In this document: positions 34,724 through 45,400 of the stretch, one piece after another
How positions within the stretch are numbered: position 1 is the stretch's first letter
Layout: the number at the start of each line of letters is the position of its first letter
DNA from: Furcasterigmium furcatum
Taxonomy: Eukaryota; Ascomycota; Sordariomycetes; Glomerellales; Plectosphaerellaceae
DNA length: 64,000 nt
Assembly: GCA_001599815.1 (NCBI GenBank)
Contig: BCIA01000002.1
Coordinates: 7,041,626 to 7,105,625, forward strand
Direction of reading: 5' to 3'
Position numbers and translations under genes: made by a program
Notes under the pieces: generated by a model
Seen by the model: only the letters and a program-made list of their open reading frames with translations
Databases searched by the model: none
What the model was told of the DNA's origin: nothing

Positions 34724-35091
34724 GACGACTTCTCGAGTGTCGAGGGTTGTCTGGGCGGCATTGGAGTCAAGGAACCGGCGGTGGTGACCTGATTCAGCAG
34801 GAAGTAGAACCGGTAGGGGAAAAGACGCGGCCTGGGGAACTGGGGAACATGGGGCAGCGGAGTCCAGGCTCCCTTCGGGGTGGCTCACCAGTGCTAATCA
34901 ATCTTGGCATCAGTGAATCGATCGCCCCGGAGCGGGGAAACGAGGGGGCTTTCCCCCAACCCGCTTATTCGGTCGATGGTGATCTTGGTTCCTAGTATGA
35001 ATTGGGCTAGCGGTTGAACAAGAAAGACGTGCAGATTCAGAAGACATCCCATTGAGTGATGCAGCTAAGCCTAGATGTTTTCAGGGTGTCG
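34724..35091. other. Intergenic region, no gene seen
   Basis: Promoter of the Zn2Cys6 gene and 3' end of the dehydrogenase gene. G-rich elements of the GCGGGGAAA type occur near 34932. Confidence 0.45.
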
Positions 35092-36281
35092 CTACTTCTT
35101 GTACTCGAAGAATCCCTTGCCCGTCTTCACCCCAAGTCTTCCTGAGTCGAGGTAGGTCTGCAGGTACTCCCGAGGGGCAGTAGGTACACCACTCCTCGCG
35201 TCGGCATAGTGCTGCTCAATATCATAGACGACATCTAGTCCCACGACGTCCATCTGCTCAAACGGCCCCTTGGGCGTGTTTAGCACCGCCTTGAATATAG
35301 CATCGATCTCTGCCGGGGTTCCAGCCCCGTCGCTTGCAGCCAGCAAAGCCTCGCGTTTGATGGCAGCCCAGATCCTACTCCCGGCCATCCATGTCAGTCA
35401 ACAGATTCTGAGAGTTCGTATTATCTCTCGTGCCGGCAGTGGCCTTACCGGTTGTATAAGTATCCTATCGAGGGTTTCTTCACGTGGAAAGGCTGAAATC
35501 CATGCTCTGCGGCCTTCTCGAGCATGAGCTGTATCAGCGGCTCGTCCGTGGTCTCGTGTCCCATGATCTCGATTGCTTGATCCCGCCCCGGGTCAGTACG
35601 TGTCTATAGGCTAGGTCAATCGGTCTGAGCCGCGGGAAAAAGTCGTACCGGGAACTTCGGGCGGCCAATCTATTATTTCAGGGTCAGAATAAAGTGCAAG
35701 ACTCATGAAACTGGCTGCACTTGCAAGTGTGGGCACTTAAAACCCGATTGACGTGCTTGAGCGTCAGACCCTCAACAATACTACCACACGTATAGCTGCT
35801 CGAATTTGAGGCGATAATAGTCTCGCTACTAGAAGCTTCGTCGAGCTGTGAGATAATACCCTTCTTCACGGATAACTTCTCCGGGAGACACTGGGAATAC
35901 CCCGCACTATTAGTGAAAACGCTTTGCTCGTCGGACGAGGGCCTCACTTCAACCACGAGCCAGCTTTTCTGCAGCGCATCCGACAGCTCGCTGAGGGAGG
36001 TCGTGTTGACGATTCCTGGTGGTTCCTGAGTGAGGTTCTCATCTTGGGACCTGAACTTCGCGATGTCCTGGAGACTGCCGTCGAGCTGCTTCTGGTCCTG
36101 GTCGATGAGAAAGACATCATTCCCCCGCCTGGTCCACTGGAAAAGCTCATCTCAGCAAAGTTCCTCGGGTGGCTGTCCTTCATTGTGGACTCCCACATAC
36201 CATGAAGGCCAGCCGGCGGCCTTGCGTTCCCGCGCCGATGATGCTGACGCATGGCAACTTTGACAGAATGGTGCCTGACAT
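35092..36281 (-). CDS. 3-hydroxyacyl-CoA dehydrogenase family protein
   Basis: Six exons on the minus strand (36201-36281, 35948-36136, 35737-35890, 35649-35669, 35449-35575, 35092-35374) give 284 residues, close to the 280-320 of short fungal members. The first exon has the NAD-binding GAGTQG at residues 16-21. Later blocks are GNDVFLIDQD, the WLVVE-CLPEKLSVKKG segment, IIASNSSSY, WPPEVP, IEIMGHETT and the C-terminal domain with LYNRIWAAIKREAL and GVKTGKGFFEYKK. The fourth exon is only 21 bases. Family enzymes oxidise 3-hydroxyacyl-CoA or related hydroxy acids such as L-gulonate and lambda-crystallin substrates. It is head-to-head with the Baeyer-Villiger monooxygenase gene. Confidence 0.85.
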
Positions 36282-36856
36282 CTCCAAGGCCGGTGCTTAG
36301 TAATGAATAAGGGAGTTAAGCAAAGAGAAAGAGAGAGAGAGAGAGACGTGGCACTTCCCTCTCACTTTGTCGAACCAAAACTCTAGTCCTGGGACCTTAG
36401 CCAGTGGCATCATTACTTCTCCGCTGAATGTCCAGCCCGCTGCCAAGCTTGGGAGGAAGAATACCGAGCCTCGGATGAGGTTAGGGACTTGGACTGCCCC
36501 ATACATCGCCCACTCGGTCGGAGTAGGCACTGGCTGGATGCCAGAGCTCGGGCGGCCACTAGAGCAGACTAAGCATTAGCCCCATCCACAAATGCCACCA
36601 ACGCATTTCATATAACCTCGGGGACTCAATCGGGCCCGCAACATGAGTGACCCGAGACGGAGCTTTGCTCCTGAGGACTCACCAGCTGGCGACAGCGTCG
36701 ATCGCATGGGCGTGGGAAAGACATCGAATGTTGCCCTACATGTATTTGAATACTATGTAAAGCTGCGACTGCTGGCGAGATCGTGAAGACTCTTCGACAG
36801 GATCCTCCAACCACCCCCTCAACCAATCATCCGAAGCAACGCGCCATTCCATCATC
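36282..36856. promoter_or_regulatory. Divergent promoter, dehydrogenase / monooxygenase
   Basis: 575 bases between the two start codons. Contains a GA microsatellite (36331-36346), a CCTCGG core near 36469-36474, and CCTCGGGGA at 36616-36624. These may serve both genes. Confidence 0.55.
36331..36346. repeat. (GA)8 microsatellite
   Basis: Eight GA units in the leader of the dehydrogenase gene (CT repeat on its coding strand). CT-rich leaders are common in fungal promoters. Confidence 0.9.
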
Positions 36857-38854
36857 ATGGCTTATCAAATACCAGACAGTCGGCTGGGTGAGCCGAAGCA
36901 CCTTCGAATTATCACCATTGGCGCTGGTGCTGCGGGCCTCAATCTTGCATACCAACTGGATCGACAAATGAAAGAGATTGACCATGTCATCTACGAGAAG
37001 AACCCGGAAGTTGGTGGCACTTGGTATGAAAACAGTTACCCAGGATGTGCTTGCGATATTCCCTCCCACAACTACCAGTTCACCTGGGAGTCAAACCCGG
37101 ACTGGAACAATTTGTGAGCATCAAACCCCCTAACCATGCACCCAAGGGTGAATCTGTCCGCTCATGGCATATTTAGCTACTCGCCTGCTCCTGAAATTCT
37201 TGAGTACTTCAAGGGACTTGCCAAAAAGTACGAGCTGTATCGCTTCATCAGACTGAGCCATAAAGTGGTCGGTGCCGATTGGGTGGCATCCGAGGGCATC
37301 TGGAAGATCAAGGTTCAGAACTTGGAGACCGACGAGGTCATTGAGGACTGGTGTCATTTCATGATCTCCGCGTCAGGCATTTTGAAGTCAGTACTCGCAT
37401 CCACTCAAACCACACGGCGGGCTGACGGAATGACGTAGCAACTGGAAATGGCCCGATATCCCTGGGTTACATTCCTTCAAGGGAGAGCTCATGCATAGCG
37501 CGGCATGGGATCACAACGCCGACTGGAGGAACAAGGCTGTTGCTGTTCTCGGTTGTGGCTCCTCCGGAGTCCAAATCGTTCCCACCCTGCAGCCTGGTAA
37601 GTACGCCCTGGCCACAGAATGGTATCCTGCGACTCACAACGTGCAGAAGTCAAGAACTTGGTCACTTTCATACGAACACCGACATGGATCACGGCTGGCT
37701 TCGCCCAGGGCAAGGCCGGCCCCGATGGCGCGAATTTTGCCTGTACCGGCTTTCCCCACCCCCTACAATTCTCTTTATAATGCGGAACTAATCCGTGAAT
37801 CGCAGTTCCTCAAGAGAAGAAGGACCAATTTCGGCGCGAACCAGAGACGTATCTCGGGTATCGTAAGGAGATCGAGCAGGAACTCAACCGTCGTTTCAAG
37901 TTTGTATGGGTTGATTCCACAAAAGCCAGCCTCGACCGGATGCTAACCTCTGGAAGATTATCAAAGACAGCCCTGAGCAGGCGGAGGCTGTCCGCTTCTC
38001 CACTGCTGAGATGACACGAAAGTTGGGCAAGGACAGCCCGTTGCTCAAGTCCATGCTCCCGACATTTGCAGTGGGATGCCGTCGGCCCACGCCAGGCAAT
38101 GGATATCTCGAGGCCCTCTCCAAAGATAATGTGCGAGTCATCACCGACACTATCTCGGAGATTGTCCCTGAGGGAATCAAGCTCTCCACAGGCGAAGTAG
38201 TCAAGGTTGACATGTTCGTCTGCGCCACCGGCTTCGATATCTCCTTTTCTCCCCGGTTCCCTATTCGCGGCCTAGATGGCGTGCAACTCAGCGCTCAGTG
38301 GGAGAAGAAGCCGCAGGGATATCTGTCTCTCGCCGTCAACAACTTCCCCAATCATTTCAGTAAGCTTGCCGGTTCCCAACTGTCCGTGCAGATGCGCTGA
38401 CATGCTCGATCCAGTGTTCCTCGGGCCCAACGCCCCCATCGGTCACGGCTCTGTGCTGCCAATTATCGAGCAGTCAACAAAGTACATCATGAACATGCTG
38501 CACAAGTGCCAAACGGAGGGTATCAAATCAGTTGTTGCCAAGCAGTCTGCCGTGGCGGACTACAGCGAGCACATCCAGGAGTTCATGAAGCGCACAGCCT
38601 GGAACACGCACTGCCGCTCGTGGTTCAAGAACGGTACTGTCGATGGGCCCGTCGTCGCTGTCCATCCGGGCAGCAGAATCCACTGGTTCCATATGCTGGA
38701 CCATCCCCGCTACGAAGACTTCGAGTGGGAGGCTTGGTCAATTAACCGTTTCGCCTACCTTGGCAACGGTTTCTCTGTTAAGGAGGAGGAGGGTCGGGAT
38801 ACCGCGTACTATTTCGATGACCCATATTCGGGCTTTGGACGGATCGAGTACTGA
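36857..38854 (+). CDS. Baeyer-Villiger-type flavin monooxygenase
   Basis: Seven exons (36857-37113, 37177-37386, 37439-37596, 37647-37742, 37806-37903, 37957-38359, 38415-38854) encode 553 residues. The FAD site GAGAAG is at 22-27, then GGTWYENSYPGCACDIPSH. The Baeyer-Villiger fingerprint FKGELMHSAAWD sits at 169-180 and fits FxGxxxHxxxWD, and the NADPH site GCGSSG at 194-199. A second conserved block is NNFPNHF...FLGPNAPIGHGS. Such enzymes insert oxygen next to a ketone, giving an ester or lactone, with NADPH and O2. No signal peptide. Neighbour genes can take the product further: esterase, SDR, acyl-CoA-type dehydrogenase. Substrate unknown. Confidence 0.92.
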
Positions 38855-39361
38855 ATCAAGGTTAGATTAAGCGCGAGCGAAGACCAGACTCTTTTAAAGA
38901 TGTGTGGGATGTGAAAATATTATATTCTGGCTCCGATGTACTTTTCCACTCTTTTGCAGCCTTTTTGGCAGGCTAAGGCTGCGTCTCAGGTCCTTCTGTC
39001 AGGAATGATGCCAAATGTGGCTTGTCGGTCCTCTGCGTGTTGTCAAAAACTCAAGACAACACCGCAAGGCCGCACGTCACAGCCTCCACGTGATGCTAGA
39101 GTGTTGAAGTCGGATTTGGAATGCGGGTTCATTGGGGACAGGTCGAAGTGAGCTGCGGAGGACACCGCCATTTCAAAGGCCCAAATTTGAATGCGACATC
39201 GACCTAGAAGACCAAGCATTTCTTTGACTTTGGCAAGCTCATTATCCCGTCACCAGGCTGGGGAATTCTACAATTGTTGGGTACCAGACTTCTGCGAACA
39301 AACAACGAATCAAAATTTATTCTTTCTAGATGGCCCCTGCCCAGGACGACTCGAATACATC
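38855..39361. other. Convergent 3' region
   Basis: About 507 bases between converging genes; no gene seen. Confidence 0.5.
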
Positions 39362-40200
39362 CTATTTTCCAAGAAAACCTCCATCCACCGGCAACAAAAT
39401 ACCCGAAACAAAGTTGCTTGCGGGCGAAGCTAGGAAAATCACGGCAGACTGGAGATCCTCCGGCTGTCCCCATCTCTGCGCAGGTACCCTGCTCATGAGG
39501 TACTGGGTCATCTCTTGATTATCCTGGTATACCGTGGTCATGGAGGTATTCATGAAGCCCGGAGCAATGGCGTTGACTTGGATGCCCTTGGAGGCCCACT
39601 CGTTGCTAAAGGCTTTCGTCATCTGCAAGACGGCGCCCTTGCTGGAAGAGTACATGCTGGTGTTGAATCCTGCCTGGTGCGAAGTCACTGACGCGATGTT
39701 GATGACTTTGCCTGGGCGGCCGAGCGAGATGAGTTTACGACCGAATTCTTGTGTTGAGATGTACACCGCTTTGACATTGACATCTAGTACCTATATGCAG
39801 ACTCGGTAAGACACTGATGCTCGGTGGAAGGCTGCCGTAGACTTACCATGTCAATGTCCTCGTCCGTGGTGTTCTCGCAGAGGTTCCGGCGCTGGATGCC
39901 GGCGCAGTTGAGCAAGATATCCGGCACGATACCGGCATCCCAGGCGGATTGGTAGCAAGCTCTGAGGCTGGAAGAGTCTTTCAAGTCGCATTGAAATACT
40001 TGTATCTTCGCCCCAGTGGCCTCGATTGCTTGCTTGAAGGCAGGTGACAGTGGATCATTGGGCAGCTCGAACGACACGATGGAGGCGCCAGCCTTGGCCA
40101 GGGCAGTGACCATGGCAGACCCAAGGCCACCAGTTCCACCTGTAACGATGGCGGTCATGCCCTCCAAGGAGAACATTTGCTTGACGAAGTCGGACGTCAT
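39362..40200 (-). CDS. Short-chain dehydrogenase/reductase
   Basis: Two exons (39847-40200 and 39362-39790; 56-base phase-0 intron) give 260 residues, a classical SDR. The cofactor motif TGGTGGLG is at 20-27, NCAG replaces the usual NNAG, and the catalytic residues are Ser152, Tyr165 and Lys169. The C terminus GGFLGK and the overall sequence resemble gluconate 5-dehydrogenase / 2-deoxy-D-gluconate 3-dehydrogenase types. An acidic residue after the second strand (Glu in SFELPND) suggests NAD(H). It is head-to-head with an MFS porter and may oxidise an alcohol formed in the pathway. Confidence 0.9.
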
Positions 40201-40819
40201 GGCTGTGGTGTGAAAGCGGAGGACTTGGCAGAGAACAGTAAGGTATTGTTGGATTGACCGGTGCCACGAAGGGTAAGAGCTGCGTATGATTGATAGTTAC
40301 TTATCCACAGTTCACAGGTCAGTAGCGACAGAAAGGGAAACCATTCCTCCCAGCTTGAGGCTTCCCCGGATCGATTTTGAGAGCTATGGATGCGTCCATG
40401 CTCGACGGTTGCAGGCTTCGGGGGAGACCTGGGGGAGCTAGGTCACCTGCATCCCCCGGAAGGCGGGGTGATTGTGGAGGATGCGGGGCGGTGGCATAAA
40501 AGCGAGACACCTCGGGTTCTTACGTCGACGGACTGAGGAACGAGTTCCATACAGCCGAGGAGAGACCCTCCAGGCTGCCCGCATTCCGCTGAGAGGCCGA
40601 AGGGAGACTGGGGGGACAATACGCAGAGGACGAATTGTTGCTTCACCAAGCGTTCAATGATCATGAGCCACCAGATGGTCCTGCCCCTATCAGCGCTTGA
40701 GAGCCAGACGCCCTGATACTTAAAAGAAAGGGAGTTGCCAGTCTGGATGATGCAACATTCCATATTCAGAAGCACCATCTTTCAGAAGGATTATCTCCTC
40801 CGAGCCCAGCTGTTTCACC
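40201..40819. promoter_or_regulatory. Divergent promoter, SDR / MFS porter
   Basis: 619 bases. CCTCGG occurs at 40510-40515 (plus) and as CCGAGG at 40555-40560 (minus orientation). G-rich elements related to CGGGGA lie near 40368-40373 and 40417-40424. Confidence 0.5.
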
Positions 40820-42528
40820 ATGGACTCATCCGGCCATCCTAATACAGAGAAACTCAGCAGGGTTGTCTCGCGAGAGCAGCTAGAGCATGCTGTCGATTCC
40901 GACTCGCCTGACCAAGGTGCAGGGGGTTACGATGAGAAGCACGTCAAAGCCGTATTGAGGAAAATCGACTTCAGGTTGCTGCCAGTTCTCACCATCTTGT
41001 ACCTTCTATGCTACATCGATCGCGGAAATATCGGCAACGCCAGGGTCGCCGGAATGAACGAGGACCTCAATCTCACTCCGGCACAGTACAACATGGCGCT
41101 GACGGTACGTGGTTCCGTGTCTTCTCCATGTTTCCTCTCCCTGCTTATGCATTCGGCCTCTGGGACTCACGCTTCATTAGGTCTTCTTCATTCCCTACGC
41201 CCTGTTCGAGGTGCCTAGCAATATCGTCCTGAAACTGATGAGACCATCCCTGTGGATAGCCTTCCTGGTCTGTGCCTGGGGGACGGTACGCATTCCCCGC
41301 TCACTCGTGCATAGATCGCATCAGTGTTTAATCATGTGATCAGGTTATGATTTGTCAAGGTCTCGTCCAAAACTTCGCCGGTCTGGCCACCACCCGCGCG
41401 CTTTTGGGCGTCTTTGAAGCGGGCTTCTTCCCTGCCAGCACGTATCTGCTTGGCGAATGGTATTGCAGATTCGAGCTGCAGCTTCGTCTTGCTGTGTTTT
41501 TCGGAGCAGCCTCTCTGGCTGGAGCCTTCTCAGGACTCCTCGCAGCTGGCTTGGAGCAAATGGACGGCATCGGCAATCTCGCAGGCTGGCGGTGGATTTT
41601 CATCATTGAAGGGATAATCACTGTTGCCTTGGGGATCGTGACACCCTGGGCGCTGCCAGACTCGCCAAAAACAGCCTCCTTCTTCTCAGACGAGGATCGG
41701 GCCCTCGTTTTGGGGCGACTTCAACGCGATTCGCAGACTGCTCCCGGAAGCGCCGCGTCCTCTGACGGTTTCCAGTGGCGGTACCTTCGAGAGGCACTCC
41801 TCGACTGGAAGATCTGGTTCACAATCTTCATCTTCTGGGGAAACAGCATCCCCCTCTACGGCTTCCTCTACACCGCCCCGACCATCATTCGGGAGATGGG
41901 CTATGAATCAGAAGAAGCCCAACTCCTCACAGTTCCCGTTTACACCTTGGCCACCATCAGCACCGTCTTTGTGGCCTGGCTTGCGGACAGGCGAAAGCGG
42001 CGCTGGCCATTCATCGTCTACCCATATCTCGTCAGCTTTTGCGGCCTGATCGGTCTTTTATCCATCCCACATCCCAAGTATCCGGGCCTCACCTATGCGT
42101 TTCTCTTCGCAATCCCTGCCGGCATCTACCCGGGAATTATCACCTTGATCTCCTGGGTGTCGAACAACCTGGCCCCCAGTTGGAAGAGAGCCGTGGGCAC
42201 GGCTCTGTGCGTGGGTCTCGGCAATCTTGGTGGCATCGTTGGCTCGAATATCTTCTTGGTGAGAGAGTCGCCGAGGTACTACACGGGCTACGGCGTATCC
42301 TTTGCTATCATCGGCCTCGGTATCATCTCTGCCCTTGTTCTTCGTGCCGTCTACATCGCCGAAAACAAAAAGAGGGACATGATCTCGGAGGCAGAGGTCA
42401 GAGAGAAATACACCGATGGTATGCAGTCCTTGTTTCATCCATGTCCCAGCAAAATGCTAATCCGGGTCCTTGTAGACGAACTCGCTCAAATGGGAGATCG
42501 GTCGCCGCTTTACAGATACGTCATTTAG
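40820..42528 (+). CDS. MFS porter of the anion:cation symporter family
   Basis: Four exons (40820-41104, 41181-41285, 41344-42418, 42476-42528) encode 505 residues. The first helix block RKIDFRLLPVLTILYLLCYIDRGNIGNARVAGM and the following SNIVLKLMRPSLWIAFLVCAWG pattern are diagnostic of the Dal5/allantoate-type (ACS) family. Twelve helices are expected. These plasma-membrane proton symporters bring in organic anions such as allantoate, nicotinate, pantothenate and related acids. The last exon is 53 bases and supplies a C-terminal tail. Divergent from the SDR and in the same stretch as a sulfatase, so import of an anionic breakdown product is a reasonable guess. Confidence 0.9.
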
Positions 42529-43343
42529 CACCGGGCCTCTGTTTTTCGCGGTTCTGGACCCAAACTGTAACACAAGGCCCGGGCAATTTTACTGTCTAGC
42601 CAGTTGTTGGGTGTGAGGCTACTTTCGTGAAGACCCCTAGGCTTGTTCAAATGTATTGGATTTAGCCAGAGATACCGCATGATTGTCATGGCATGTCCCC
42701 CAGCCACGGGGCGACAACCTATCCAGCGACAACATGTTCCTGAGCTGGACGCAGGGGCTACGAGCCTGCGGTACATCGCTGAGCCGGAGGTGCCAATCCC
42801 CGAGGGGACTGAGACAGACCAACCGTATCATAATCAAACTCTACCGCAGCTATTATGTGGTGGCTTGATAACGGTCTTCCTTGACGTCATCCCGGCCATC
42901 ATTAGAGGGCTTTCGTGATCACCTGAGAACGCCCCAGTGAGAACCTCACGCCACCGAGTCTCTGAAACGATGCCGACGCCCAGTCTGACTTCGCCTCGCT
43001 GGCCAGGACTTTGATCGACTTCAATACGGGGGACTGTTCTTTGATAGACACCCTTCCAGCACAGAAATACAGAATTGAGCTTGATCTTATGAGCAGGCAC
43101 CGATTCACGTTCCTGAAGGAATCTTTGGAATAATCTCTCAGCCAGCCAGTACAATAAGAACGATGTTCTCCAGGGTGTTGGGATAGGAAGGAGCTACCTA
43201 CTACGGGTACCGGGCTCCTACCCAGAGTGAGTTTATCACACCTCTGCTACAGGGCAAGAACCTCTCCCGATGAAACCATTCCTACCACAATCCTTCACAA
43301 AGACAGGCTCCTGTTCGTTGTAGAGCGTATCAAGGCACTCGAA
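42529..43343. other. Convergent 3' region, no gene seen
   Basis: About 815 bases between two converging MFS genes. The open frames are short, overlapping and without family signal. Confidence 0.5.
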
Positions 43344-44981
43344 CTAGGCACGAGCGTCACCGACTTCCTCCACTGTCGACAGTTGACGACCGTCGCTTAA
43401 GATGACTCTCATCAGCGGATTCCCCTTTTCAGACTCCTCGAAGAGAACCTTTGCCTCCTTGAACTGACGCAGGGGAACGTTGTGGTTGAACAACGCGTCA
43501 ATCTCCTCCAGACTCTTGCCTGTGCATTCAGGGACACAGAAAACTGCGAAAACAAAAGCCAGCACCGTAATGCCTCCGAAAATAAATCCGACCCTTGCCC
43601 CAAGGGCGGCGTAAGGCGCGTTCAGAAGATACGGCAGCGAGAAAACCACGGCCGCCTGGGTCGCCACGGCGAACAGCGAACCCGTGGCGTACGTCAGGTC
43701 TCGGACTTCAGCAGAAGGGAGCTCCGCCGTGATGGTGTGGGAGAGCTGGCCCCAAGCCGCGGTGTAGCCAGAAACAAACATGATGGTTGCGAAGACGATG
43801 CCAGAACTGGCGGCATAGGACCTGGGCAGCACGCCCAAGCCGCCCATGACCAGTAGCCCCGTGAGCTGAACAAAGGTACCCGAGATTAGGAGTGGGCGTC
43901 GGCCGATCCAGTCGACCAGGAAGAGGGTCGAGACGGAGACTATCAGTACGACGACGGACTGGATGCAACTGAGGGCGAAAGGGTCGATGGTACCGAGAGA
44001 TCGGAAGAAGAGAGTGCCGTATCTGGTCGCGAAGCCATTGCCCGTGCCGTGGAGGAAGAAGTTGGTTCCCAGGACGATGAGGGTGCGCTTGATGTCCTTT
44101 TTCGACCAGATCCTGCACCAACGGACCAGGAGGTTGGCCTCGGAGGGCCTGTACTCCGCCTTGCCGCCTGCTGAGTTGATCTCGTTCATCTCCTGCTTGA
44201 TCTGCGCCTCGTCAAACGCGCCTTCGCGGATCTTCCGGAGCTCTGCCAGGGCTTCGTCATGCCTGTCCCTGAGCGCGAGCCAGCGGGGGGACTCTGGCAT
44301 GAAAAAGGTGGAAATCAGGACGATAGTCGGGATGACGTAGAAGAGGCCGAGAGGGAGCAGGTAGGCAGTCCGCCCGGGAATGCGGCTGGTCCCAAAGCAA
44401 ATGAATCCCATGATCAGCCCCCCGAAGATCAGGGCAGTATTGTAGGTGGCCACTACGGCGCCACGGGCAGGGAGGGGGGTGATCTCCGCCTGATAGAGAG
44501 GAATGACTGCCAGTTCCATGCCCGTGTAAATGTGGTTCAGAGTGCGGCCGATTATCATCTGGTTTCTGTGGCGCGCCGTCACGAGGATGGTTGCGCACAC
44601 CAGTGTCCAGCAACACATGGTCCTCACAGTGTTTCGACGGCCGACCTTTTCGCTCAAGCGGTTGCCGATGAGAACGCCTGTAGGAACGATTCTGTCAGGG
44701 AAAATCAACGACGGTATCGGACCTCGGTTTCTCTTACCAGTGAAGAATCCAACAACAGAAAGCCCATTGAACAGGGACAGCCAAGAAGGCGTCAGGATCT
44801 TGGTCCCGTCTGGGCCAACAGTACCAAAGTCCTCGGTAAACTGGTCCATTGCCTGGATATCGCCAAAGGCACTGTTGTCGAACCCGAAATTGAACTGCGA
44901 CAGAGCCAAAATCAACACGGTGAAGCGGAGTTTGGGGTTGAACAACTCCCCGAAGGGCACGCGGTTGGGTATTCCGAGCAT
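43344..44981 (-). CDS. MFS sugar porter
   Basis: Two exons on the minus strand (44738-44981 and 43344-44677) encode 525 residues. The 60-base intron (GTAAGA...CCTACAG) contains no in-frame stop, so unspliced translation would add 20 residues between GFFT and GVLIG in the second helix region; splicing restores the family sequence. The first ATG is 44981; the frame upstream begins only with TTG. Sugar-porter marks are the GNRLSEKVGRRN loop, MPESPRWL, DWIGRRP and PECTGKSLEEIDALF. Substrate is unknown; family members carry hexoses, disaccharides, quinate or glycerol. A TATA box lies 117 bases upstream. Head-to-head with the Zn2Cys6 gene. Confidence 0.9.
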   Translation of the reverse strand: MLGIPNRVPFGELFNPKLRFTVLILALSQFNFGFDNSAFGDIQAMDQFTEDFGTVGPDGTKILTPSWLSLFNGLSVVGFFTGKRNRGPIPSLIFPDRIVPTGVLIGNRLSEKVGRRNTVRTMCCWTLVCATILVTARHRNQMIIGRTLNHIYTGMELAVIPLYQAEITPLPARGAVVATYNTALIFGGLIMGFICFGTSRIPGRTAYLLPLGLFYVIPTIVLISTFFMPESPRWLALRDRHDEALAELRKIREGAFDEAQIKQEMNEINSAGGKAEYRPSEANLLVRWCRIWSKKDIKRTLIVLGTNFFLHGTGNGFATRYGTLFFRSLGTIDPFALSCIQSVVVLIVSVSTLFLVDWIGRRPLLISGTFVQLTGLLVMGGLGVLPRSYAASSGIVFATIMFVSGYTAAWGQLSHTITAELPSAEVRDLTYATGSLFAVATQAAVVFSLPYLLNAPYAALGARVGFIFGGITVLAFVFAVFCVPECTGKSLEEIDALFNHNVPLRQFKEAKVLFEESEKGNPLMRVILSDGRQLSTVEEVGDARA

Positions 44982-45400
44982 TGTAAGATAGAGTCGCCTT
45001 AACAAATAAGATGGGGAAGACGTGGACCAGGAAATGTAAGGAGCCGAGTGCGAGCGTGTCTCAACGATACTCCATTGACTTTCCGCATCCGCACTGGTAT
45101 TTATAAAGAAACAGCGTTGATTCTGATCGCGACAGCAGACAAGCTGCCCAACCCTTTGGCAGTTTGACGTCTGATGCTGTTAGCGCTGGGAAGAAGGCAA
45201 CGGCGCTAATCTCGGGGAACGTGATGATGCCATTCATGCTGGCGATTGCTCAACATAGGACCCATCATACTCCCCACTACTCCCGCGGAAGCCCCAGTTT
45301 CTGATCTTATATGTGTGCTGGGGTGCCCACTCTCGGGTTGGTCCCCCGTGTTGTTCCCCGTGCCATCAACTTCTCTCCCAGCAGACGGGCGCCCGCCGCC
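44982..45400. promoter_or_regulatory. Divergent promoter, sugar porter / regulator
   Basis: 419 bases. A minus-strand TATAAATA lies at 45098-45105 for the porter. One TCGGGGA heptamer is at 45212-45218. Confidence 0.55.
45098..45105 (-). promoter_or_regulatory. TATA box of the sugar porter gene
   Basis: TATAAATA on the minus strand, a full match to the TATA consensus, 117 bases before ATG 44981. Confidence 0.6.

Noticed and set aside
42643..43154. Short frames between the two MFS genes
   Set aside because: Under 110 codons, on both strands, overlapping, with no family signal.
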